DNA from: Chlorops oryzae
Taxonomy: Eukaryota; Arthropoda; Insecta; Diptera; Chloropidae
Direction of reading: 5' to 3'
DNA length: 64,000 nt
Assembly (NCBI GenBank): GCA_020466095.1
Contig: CM035806.1
Location: 39,308,698 to 39,372,697 of the forward strand
This document shows, in pieces, positions 34,445 through 44,800 of the stretch. Made by a program: the position numbers and the translations under genes. The notes under the pieces were generated by a model that did not search any database, was not told the DNA's origin, and worked only from the letters and a program-made list of their open reading frames with translations. Within the stretch, counting starts at the first letter, position 1. Every line of letters starts with the position of its first letter.

Positions 34445-36597
34445 ATGGCCACAATGAAACTGCGAAGACGTGGTCGCCACAATACGGATGAACTTTGGTA
34501 TCGTTATCTCTTCTTGTGTTCTTTACGCGTTATTCTTGTGTTTATACCACAACTCGCAGTTGTACATCCGGACGAATTCTTTCAGTCCGTAGAAGTTATG
34601 ACAGGTAGGTCGAAATGGGTTTGTTTGCTATTGTCCACAGAAAGTTGAAATTCCATTTTTCACTTGCAGGCGACCATTTCCATATTGAACATGTGCGAAC
34701 CTGGGAGTTCAATTGTACATTCCCGTTGCGGAGCATAGCCCTCCCGTTCTTCGTATTTCGAGTGCCTTGGAGTTTTCTTGAATTCGTTGCAATCTATATA
34801 CGTGAATATCTAAAGATAGAGATCTTAATTGGCTACACGTACCTTGTATTTCCTCGCTTGATACTATGCTGCTTATCCTTTACCATCGATTGGTGTATGT
34901 TCCGGATTTGTCGATTCTATAGTATGCGTCATGAAGTTCGCTTGTTGGCACTGGGCAGCTCATGGGTAATGCTGGTCTTTGGTACACGAACGTTTTCCAA
35001 TACCTTCGAAATGATATTTTGTGCCATACTCTTGTCTCTCGTCGCTGAGTGTATGATAAAAACGAATACGATCGTCTATAAAAAGGAACTTTTGGAGGAC
35101 AGATACGAGAAGGCCGACTCGATTGGAGAACGTGTAAAAATTTGGAAATTAAAGAATGCTTTGCCAGCGCACAATTTCAGTTATACGATTACAATATCAA
35201 GCGTCTGTGTCGCTGGTGTTTTCAATCGTCCAACATTCCTTCTATTCGGAGCTCCAATGGTCTTCTATTGGATGCTGCGTGGCATGGGCACCAAAACTAT
35301 TACCTTTAAGGACTTCAATTTACGAATGATGTTCTTTTGCTTGAGCGCTCTACCCGCAATGGGATTTTTCATCTTCTGTGATTCTTTGTACTATAAACAT
35401 TTAACTATTGGAGAATTACAGATGCTTGACTTGGGCATTAATAATTTCGTCTTTACGCCATGGAATTTTATTAAGTACAATTTGGATCCCAATAAGACTG
35501 CTTATCATGGATTACATCCAAAATATGTGCATTTATTAGTGAATGTGCCAATGCTTTATAATATACTGGGCATTATTGCTATGATCTCGTTTGCCCAATT
35601 GATGTTTCGTTTCTTTCGTGCCGAATATCAAGGACTACCGAGAGCACAGAGTATAGTGGGCATGATGTCAGGAGCGATCTTCGTGCCGCTCTTCTTCCTC
35701 TCGCTGATCAATCATCAAGAAGCTCGATTTCTTATACCATTACTCTTTCCAATCGTCCTATTGCACGCTCCTAAACTTTTAACTGGCTTCTGTGCTGCTT
35801 ATCCATTCAAAGATGAGCACCCGTTATTGCGAAAATTCTATAAAACTATACTCTGCACAAAAGCATCGGAGAAATTTATACTCAAAACCTGGTACACCTG
35901 CAATATAGTATTAACGATTTTCTTCGGTTTCATCCATCAAGCGGGTATATATCCACTAACACAACATTTGGAACACGAAATTCAAATCGCTCCACGAGCA
36001 ATGCAGACACACTTGATAACATCGCATATGTATATGCTGCCAGTATCCTTACTGAATATACCATCAGCGGAGCAGATTCATTTCGATCATGGCACACGTA
36101 AACATTTTAAACGAAAGCGAAATTTCTACCTCTATGAGTACGGTAGCCTTAATTTGACCCAACTACTTCGAAAGATCAAACTTATCATTTCGCATTGCGA
36201 AATGAAACGAACTACAAAATCGCAGGATTACCGTTTGCTTGTAGCCATTCCAACATCGTTAAGCGCCGATTTTACTGAAATTTTGAGTAGCTCGCATGCA
36301 TCGTATTTGCATTGGGAGTTATCGCAGATTTTCTATCCTCATCTTTCAACAGAAGCCTTTCCACGAGTTTCGGGTCGCCATCCATGTGATGTTCATCCAC
36401 CGAGCTTGGAAGACGATGATCTTGAGGGTACTTGCTCGACGGAACAACAACACTCAATGTTGAGTGTTACGTATTTACTGGGTCAGCTGTCATCATTCCT
36501 ACACCAATTCGGCTTGGCCCTATACGAATTCGAAATCAAATATAGAGAAGACGGACCGCGTAGCACAGTCGCACGAATGCCATCGAAAAGCGCGTAG
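34445..36597 (+). CDS. PIG-Z: GPI mannosyltransferase 4 (PIG-Z/SMP3 family)
   Basis: A multi-pass ER membrane enzyme of glycosyltransferase family 22. It transfers the fourth mannose to GPI-anchor precursors from dolichol-phosphate-mannose. Exons 34445-34604 and 34670-36597 join in phase 1 across a 65-bp intron to 695 residues. The family signature HPDEFFQSVEVMTGD spans the splice and is followed by TWEFN and PLRSIALP. A second family motif, NHQEARFLIPLLFPIVLLHA, occurs in the middle. About 8-10 hydrophobic segments are visible. HPDEFFQ with WEFN, rather than the PIG-B or ALG9/12 variants, is why I call PIG-Z. It is longer than human PIG-Z (579), mainly through the hydrophilic C-terminal part after YPHLSTEAFPRV. 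I chose the Met at 34445; 34454 is also possible. AATAAA at 36,763 follows. Confidence 0.88.
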
Positions 36598-36762
36598 CGC
36601 CATTCCATGCATTCTCGATTGCCTAAAGCCGAAGTCATCGAAGTATTGAACTTTCTAGTCACAATAATGATTCCTAAGTCAAGTCGTTCATTCAAATTAT
36701 ATCACTTTTAAATTGAAGTGAACTATTTTAAGTACACAAGTTGTTTTTGTCAGAAGGCTTTA

Positions 36763-36768
36763 AATAAA
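36763..36768 (+). terminator. Poly(A) signal of PIG-Z
   Basis: AATAAA 166 bases after the PIG-Z stop codon. The remaining 3' flank to 37,079 holds only a (TA)n run at 36,988-37,005. Confidence 0.65.
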
Positions 36769-37079
36769 TTTCTTTTTTCGAATGTTTTTGCTTTAATGTA
36801 TACCACACCTTTGGAATTTACCTAGTTCCAGCCCTTTTTCCTCTCTTATCAAAAATGAAAACAATTCGGACGAATTTATTTTTAATATAAGCAAATTGTT
36901 TAATATGTATTTACTTAAGCATTGGCCATTAACCAAAATATACGAATCACTAATTTTTTTGACATGAAAAAGTTCAAAAAAAAAAAAATATATATATATA
37001 TATATACTCCGTGTTTTTCCCCCCCACCCAGAAAGTTTGTGTTGCTTTGAAAAATCTTCACCTCATGTCAATTTAACAT

Positions 37080-37541
37080 TCATAATTTCCAAGAGTCCTT
37101 GCTGCAACATTGATGCTCATCCGAACTGTTGACCTTCGACTCGGGCAAGCGGTCTTTGAAAAGTTTGATGCAACAAAATGGCGGCTTATATATCTGATCG
37201 GATCGCATAAATGCTGTGTAAAGTTCATAGGCTTTGTACAGTATGAATCTTCCATTTCGTAATTGCTTATTGGCCTCCTCTGGTGCAACACTGTCTTTTA
37301 TTATGTGCTTTGCTACGTGAGCCAAATTCGTGTGTCTCAGAAATTCCTGGAATGTCATCGGCAGACTGTTCTTTCGCAACGGAATATTGTTCACGCCTTT
37401 CGCTTTGCTATTCGCAATTATATCGGGAGAATGCAGTTGCCTCGGCTTGAAAATTGGCTTTCCAGCGTTACTTATACGTTTCAATGGTTTTATAGTCACT
37501 CGCTTTTTGGCTTTGTTTCGATTTTGTGTGCTTTCGGCCAT
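37080..37541 (-). CDS. Unrecognised 153-aa basic protein
   Basis: An intronless frame with a good start context (AATAATGG), placed tail-to-tail with PIG-Z. The N-terminal 45 residues are very basic (NKAKKRVTIKPLKRI). The middle (MTFQEFLRHTNLAHVAKHII) and RFILYKAYELYTAFMR look like amphipathic helices, and the C-terminus has two CC pairs. There is no signal peptide or membrane segment. I cannot place it in a family, and a lineage-specific nuclear protein is only a guess. The composition is protein-like, not repeat-like, and it is the best frame in the interval, so I regard it as a probable gene. Confidence 0.55.
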   Translation of the reverse strand: MAESTQNRNKAKKRVTIKPLKRISNAGKPIFKPRQLHSPDIIANSKAKGVNNIPLRKNSLPMTFQEFLRHTNLAHVAKHIIKDSVAPEEANKQLRNGRFILYKAYELYTAFMRSDQIYKPPFCCIKLFKDRLPESKVNSSDEHQCCSKDSWKL

Positions 37542-37749
37542 TATTATTTATCGAATTTAAAATTGAAAATTTTAAATGTTAAAATATTTTTCTTCCAAAA
37601 AAATTAAAATTATTCGTATTCTAATTCAAAGTTTCAGCGTTCTTCAAATTGTTGATTATTTTCGAAGATACGAATTATATGTTTACTAGATCTTCTCTTC
37701 TTTCAAGCAAACTTTAGTCGATGTGTGTATCTGCAAAAGTTAAGTTTAA

Positions 37750-37968
37750 CCTTTAACTGTGGACGTTCCATTTTTGTTACACTACCATGGACGTGCGGTC
37801 TCACAGACCGCTATCTTTACGGGATGGGTTCTACCTTCATGAGAAAGTATCAGGCCCGTGCGCACGGTCTGGCCTAGCCAGCCGGATATCTGGCATCCTC
37901 CGGAGGAGAGGGGCACGAGATCCACAAACTGCAAACGGTCTGTGAGACCGCACGTCCACAGTTAAAGG
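37750..37968. mobile_element. 219-bp piggyBac-like MITE with TTAA duplication
   Basis: Terminal inverted repeats CCTTTAACTGTGGACGT (37750-37766) and ACGTCCACAGTTAAAGG (37952-37968) are perfect. Both ends are flanked by TTAA (37746-37749, 37969-37972), the target duplication specific to piggyBac elements. A second nested pair, CGTGCGGTCTCACAGACCG with its complement, lies inside. No transposase. Confidence 0.88.
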
Positions 37969-38615
37969 TTAAGAACTCAATTGCTCGTTTTCCAATAGCA
38001 TAGGAATGCTATCTGCGAAAAAAATTCTTTCAAATATTCAACACATGAAAATATATCAAACCAGTTTTAATCAATCTGCCGACTCAATGGATTGATACTA
38101 TAATGGCAAAGCTGTGAATGGATTCGCTGTAGAAGAGTTCGTTATGGAAAACAAAGTCATTTAATTTCTATAGTTATTTTTTATTCAATAAATCTTACAA
38201 ATTTAGAGAAATTTAATTTCTAAATAATGAAATTAATAATTAGATTAAAATATTATTATTATTATTATTATTATTTTTATTTTTATTATTATTTTGTTTG
38301 TGTTTTTATTGAATAGACTTTTTTGTTTTACTTTCAGTTTTTAATATCGAATCTATCGACTTGTTTCAAACACAAAAGGAGTGCAGAGAAATTGAAGTCG
38401 TCAATAATAGAAAGGACATTAATTATGTGATTGAAAGGAGTGCACCTGACACCAGACACTCAATAAGTTCAGAATAGATGCACTTCAAGTGAAGGAGTGA
38501 AATCTGTACTAGAAAGACTTGTGATTTTCGGGCAATGAGCAGCCCATTTTGTTTATTAAGCATATCCTACCGCGAGCTGCTCTCCTTCGGGATATTTCAC
38601 TTTTAAAATAAAGTG

Positions 38616-38621
38616 TTTATT
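38616..38621 (-). terminator. Candidate poly(A) signal of prominin
   Basis: AATAAA on the minus strand 220 bases beyond the prominin stop at 38,841. The interval upstream (37,973-38,615) holds a (TTA)n run at about 38,253-38,290 and no gene. Confidence 0.5.
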
Positions 38622-38840
38622 CTCTTCAGTCTAACTTCACAATTCTCCCTTTTTACTTCAAGGTCCAGCGATAGACCCTAAAGTTGAAAACTTTTTGAAC
38701 GCAAAAACATTTTAATGCTATGAAGTGAAGCGGGAAAAGACCGAGTAAAGTAAAAAAAAAAAGTGATTAATTTAAACAAATTAAAAACGATATTGTATAC
38801 AAAAGGACTTTTGATAATTGGCTGCACGAAATTGTGTCAT

Positions 38841-41800
38841 TTAAAATTCGTACGTCGTTTTGGGTGCATCGAGATCGTCCAGTTCGATTTCCTCTTCTTC
38901 TTCTTCTTCCTGCGATTCCCAGCGAACATTACGCATGCTACCAAATCTGCAGCAAAGCAATACATGGAAAAACAAAAAAAGGTAGGAGATTATTGAGATA
39001 ATTTTTTGCTAAGAATAAATAGAGGAGAAACATCAAATTACAACAATTTCAATTTGTATGTTGGTGAGATTGACAGGATGTAATGACATTATAAGTAGGC
39101 GCGATAGAGACTTTTGGAGTGACATGTTTTTGGGTGGCGTGTACGAATTCTTTTCAATAGCGTTGCCTGAACCTGTTCATCATGCCGGCTGACGGTGGCG
39201 GCGGCGGAGGCGGTGCTCCCCTTGGCGGTGTACGACGGGCACTGAAAATAGATGAAGTTCAATTATATTTATGCTTATCTATAGACATGGCTTCTTTTTC
39301 ACTTTTTATGTCAAAACATTCAAGTAACGAGTGGTTTGAAAGGAATAATCTTAATCCTTCTCTGCATGATATATTAAGTACCTAAATATAAGTTGGAAAA
39401 AAATTTCTTTCGCAGAAATTGATTTTATAAAGGCTTCAAAAATATCACTCTCCTCGAATATGGTACTTTTTTTTTTTTTATCGACAACATGGCGACAAAT
39501 CTGCTAAACATAATTGGGGGCGCTGAACTCAGCCCGATCAACCGTTTTATTTTCCAGTTTTTGAGATATCGCGGTTGAAAAATTACGATTAACTTTATTA
39601 GAAAATATATATATATATTTATTTCATGTTGCCATATACATATTTATGACAGAATAATAACGATTAAGTTACTAACATTTACGTATTTAATAGAATTCCT
39701 GTGCAAAACTTAGTTGTAATCGCAACGTGAATTGGTATTTTATAAATGCTTCTTTTCAATTTTATTCCATCAAATTTATTAAGAAAGTGAAGTATACCTT
39801 TAGGGGAAGGAAAATTGTTGACTTTCTATTTTTCCCCATTATGCCGTCTTGTCAAATATGAAAACGGCTTCCTAAAAATCTTTTTGAGAACAGTTTCTTT
39901 AAAATTGATTCAATTTAATTGAGAAATAACCGAAATATGCTTGCATACTTTAGGGATTCACCGTTTAAGGCGAAAATCTCTGTTAACTCAGCCAATCCCA
40001 AAAAATCAATATCACTACATATTGTTTTCAGCGTATTTTATTTATTAAGTATTTCTAGATATGAAAGCCATCTGTGGGTTTTCATACCCGACACACTGTA
40101 TTGCGTTTGTGTGTAACACCCAGAACCAGTCGAGATAGACCATACAAAATATATATATGGAAATGATCAGCGTCACCAGGACATTCGATTTAGCCATGTC
40201 CGTCTGTCGGTCTGTATACAGCTTTCTTATCGAAGAAGTTGAGCGACCTCGACGAATTTTGGTATACGAGCTCACGGGGACATGAGAGGGGACAAGTTCG
40301 AGAATGGACCCGATCGGAACATTTTTAGGGGTACCTCCAGTACTAGGGTCTGTTACGAAAATCACAAAAACTGCTCTAAAACCGGAGTTTTTCAAGATAT
40401 TTTGATGAAATTTCATAGTTGAACATATTTAAAGCCAAGTTATTTAATTTCCAAGAATTGGAAAAGTCGGCGTGGCCGAAGGGCGTTTTTCGAAAATTGC
40501 CTCCTTCACCCAAAATTCAAATGGGACTTGAACGAAATTTGGCACTTATGCTTCCTTTGTAGACATTAACATTCTCTCCAAAAATTTCTTTGATAGGTCC
40601 ATTATTAAGGGTACCTCCAGTACTAGGGTCTGTCACACAAATCTCAAAACTGCCCCAAAATCCGACTTTTTCGAAATATTTCTATGAAACTTAGAATTTG
40701 AGCGTATATTTAAGTCTCAGATTAGAATTCAAAAAAAATTTGAAAAGTGGGCGTGGCAAAGGAGCGGGTTTCATAAAGAAATTTAACAAAAGTCGGTATA
40801 TGGTGCCCCTTATGGCCTTAAACACCTCTTGATATTAAAAATTATAATTAAGTATAATATATATATAAGTTATAATAAAATGGCCCGAAATATGGGGAAA
40901 ATTGACTTTTTTTTACATTTTGGGCCATATCTCGGAAACGCTACTTAAATCCATCAAACCATTGACCTTTTTGGAATGAGGGAGCCCTAAACGGACATCA
41001 AACATTGAACTTTTCCCGGAAAAACCATCAATTGAATAAAATTTTTGTTTAGTGAAAGGTGTTTTTTTTAGAAATACAGGAGATTTCCGATTTAACGAGT
41101 ATTCGCGTTAGCGAGTTTCGCATTTAACGAGCATTTAAATTCGTTCCATTGAGTATCTTATATAACGAGCAAAATGGCACAAAAATTTTTGCGTGCACTT
41201 GGTTTAGCGAGCAACATAAAAAATCAGTGAAATAGCATAAAGAGAAACAAAGAGGAATCCAAGAAATAGTTAGACGAAGAGTCTAAAAGCGCGTGTGCTG
41301 TGCCAACTGCCGCAAGCAGTCAAATGTATGAAAAGTAATGTTCAATTTTGCGAGACCTGCGTGAAATCGAAAAAGCGCAGGCGCTGTTGGACTTACCGCT
41401 TTAATTGTGCACAGTTGTTCAGTGATGTCAATTTTTAATCCCCCACGTAAGCATACGTTAGTAGAAATCAGTCGCGTACCAACCTAGGGGCTAGGAGGGG
41501 CTTTGTCCCACCACGATTCTTGGTCTTAGGTGGAAGGAATTACGAAAATTAAAAGGAAAAAAATTGTGGAAAATAGCAAACCACCACCAAAACCCACCCC
41601 TAATTAGGCTACCGATTAAGTATAAATAGGATTAAAAGTCATAGATGTATTTAGAATTAGGAATCATCGTGATGAAAGCGGAAGCAAATTCGCCGAAATA
41701 CGTATATAATAGGGTGATTGATTCGGTTAACCGATCGGTTAACCGCCCGGTTTTTTTCGCGCTTTGCGAGGCGGTTTTTTCTCAAAACTGATTTTTCGAA

Positions 41801-44800
41801 TATCGAATAAATCGGGTTTTTTAAGCGAATACCCGGTTTTTTCTCCAACAGATTATTTTAGCCTTCAGATAGTTTATTTCTTTCGAACGTCATACAAACT
41901 GCATAAAAAAATTGCCATGAAATTACCTCTATTGACGCCTTTTACACTAAGCAATTATATTTGTGAAACTCTTAGCGAATTCTCTTTCGAGTTGCATTTG
42001 TGTCTACATTGAAAGTATATATGTATTATCATTACTACCCTGCAGGAATACGGCAGTTAAACTCTAGCGTTTTACTATTTAATTCCACTAGTACTGGTTC
42101 TTCTTTATGCCTTTGCTTAGTCTTGTTCTGTAGAAAATAACATTCGCGTGAGCTAAAAATCACCACTTGTTCACTCGAACTAACACTTTACTAGTGCTTT
42201 GGGAAGCAATTGTAAATTGGATATAGTAAAACAATAGTTCTTTTGAAAGTTTTTCACTGTGGTTTTTAAAGGTAGAACTTTTTTTTGATTTCGTGTATCA
42301 ACGCTTTTGGAATAACAATGTCATGGCAACCTTATTACCAACACGAACAACAATTTTCCATGCAATACAAATCAGAGATCTATACGAAATCCACCCCGTC
42401 AATACGTAAGCCCACATTTTTTAGCTAGTTCTATTTAAATAAACCTTAAACGTGAATTTCCAAACGATTAGGGGTATTCAAAAGGCGTCGGAAAATAGGA
42501 AAGTCGGAAAATTGGAAAATTTTAAGCTTAAAAAGCTGTGCAAGATAAAAAAAAATGCTTAAATTTTTTAAGAAGTCGCAATTTTCCGACTTTCCAACGT
42601 TTTTAACACCCTTTGTGAATACCCTATTGTATTTCTTCATATAAAACAAAAATTGTTACGAACGATATATTTTATTTCTTATGGTATATCAAATGAAAAT
42701 ATGCTGATTTAATTTATTTTATACGCTGAATGTGCAATTTTTTGTTTGGTTTTTTTAATGTAATTTTTTTCAAAATGGCTTTTAAATAAAACAGTCACAA
42801 ACGACTTAACCTGCCCCGAAATTCTTTTTATTTGGATTTTTAACATAACCGTTAGCCGGTTTTTAGAAAAATTTTATTTGCTCAATCGGTTTTTTTAATA
42901 TCCTTAAATTCGGTTATTGAAACCGGTTACAGGAAAATTCGAATAATCAATCACCCTAGTATATAATAATGCAATAAAGCGATTGAAATAAAGTGAAAAT
43001 TCCGAATCATTTTATTATTTATACTTTTATTGAAAATTTTTTCTCAGTGTAAAATAAAACAATTTTTTTTTACATTCCCGTTTTTATAAGCTATCAGAAG
43101 GCATTTGTTTCATCTTTCTATCCCAATTAGTTTTTGAGATATAAATTTTTGAAAGGATATTTCAGGAACACTGGGCAACGGAAACCTTAAATTCGGTTTC
43201 TACAGTGTTTTTAGATAGCATCTATCCAAAAATCAGCAAAACTTTAAAATCTCTTTGAGGGGGCCGCAGTCGGCAATACTCTTTACAAAAACTAAATAAA
43301 ATTTTTGTAGCTCTCTTTAAGGCGTTTTTTGACGAAAACTCAAGTCCTCTGCGCGACCTCTAAACCTCAATTTAAAAAATTTTAAACGATGCCCAAATTT
43401 TTCGATTTACATAAACTTTCGTTTGAGACTCCGCCGTCTTCGAAATTCAACACTTTTTTTTCACGTCTGAATCGCCCTATTACCCCACTCGATGCCTATA
43501 AGTTGGGCTCGGATTTTGTTGACTTTTAAAAATGTAAGGCATACTTTATGGCGCCAAAATTTTTCTTAACAACATTTTTGCGAATCAGTTTGGCGAAATT
43601 GAACTTCAAACCGCTTTTCTAACTTCAAAAAAAAAAATGCATATTGAAGTTAAAAATCGATTTGAATCTTTGCTTTATGTGAGTTGAACAAAATTTTTAC
43701 TCCCTAAAGTATGCATTAAATTTAAAAAAGTCAACAAAATCCGAGCCCTGCCTATAAGTAACGAATTGGAATTTTCTCAAGAATTTCATATTTCGATAAA
43801 ATTATGGAAAACAATTGCAGAAACTTACGCAGCAACTGCAGCTGAATCCATTGCAGTAGCTCCATATGTCTCGCTATCATCAAGGTCCAAATCCTCAGTA
43901 CCCGAACGTTGTCTAATGGTAAACAGAATGTTATTAATTATATACAAAATTATCAATGAAAGAAAAAAAGTGATCCGGTTTCAATGAACGAAGAGGCATC
44001 GCTTCAAGCTTGTTGCGTCACTACTCACAGCTTATTTCGCTTTTGCTGTTTATCGGATTTCATAATTTTATCGACTGCGCGTGTGGTCAAGGAGACGCGA
44101 CTCCGTAAACGAGATGGTGTTCTAGGCTTCGGTGTTGCTGGTTGAGAATCGGGACTTACAGTCAAAATGGGTGTCATAGAACGACGAGTATCTCGCTCGA
44201 TAGACCCTTGCTCTGCTCGACGTCTTTTGAGAAAAAAAAAAAAAAATAAAATAAAAAAATTAAAATAAAAAAATTAAAATAATAACAATAAAAACAAAAA
44301 TAGATGCTGACAAAATCACTGTTATGTCATAGATACATTGATAAATCGCTGGCGTTCCATATCTTTGACACAACACTCTGAAGAGAGGGAAATGGGGTAC
44401 AGCAAAAACGGTATTCGAACTCACGTTTTCGGTCTCATATATGCGCTACCGTTTGCACGTTTGTCGATCTCTTTCCTTGAGTCATACCGAACGGTACCTG
44501 CTTGTGCCGCCGGCTGTCGCCATGTTTGTTCTTCATCGACTTCAAAGGATTCTGTGCCTTGTCTGCGGCTAAAAGCCAACAATTTTTTTTATATTTTTTA
44601 ATAATGATTAAGATTTGTTTTTTTTTTTGTTTTTTGCAGTGAAAAAGGTTCAGTTTTTGGCGTTTTGGAATGAGGCTTTGAGTAACAGGTTGGGAGATCG
44701 AGACTTGGTTTTTTGTTTTTTGTAGGTATGTACACATGAAGGCTAAGTTTCTGTGGTTTCAATGTTGGAGTTTGGGCCTTAAGACGGGTTCAGGGTCCAA

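Noticed and set aside
41085..41240. Tigger-like end (TACAGGAGATTTCCGATTTAACGAG)
   Set aside because: Suggestive of a pogo/Tigger terminus, but I could not find a matching opposite end or TA border, so no element is called.
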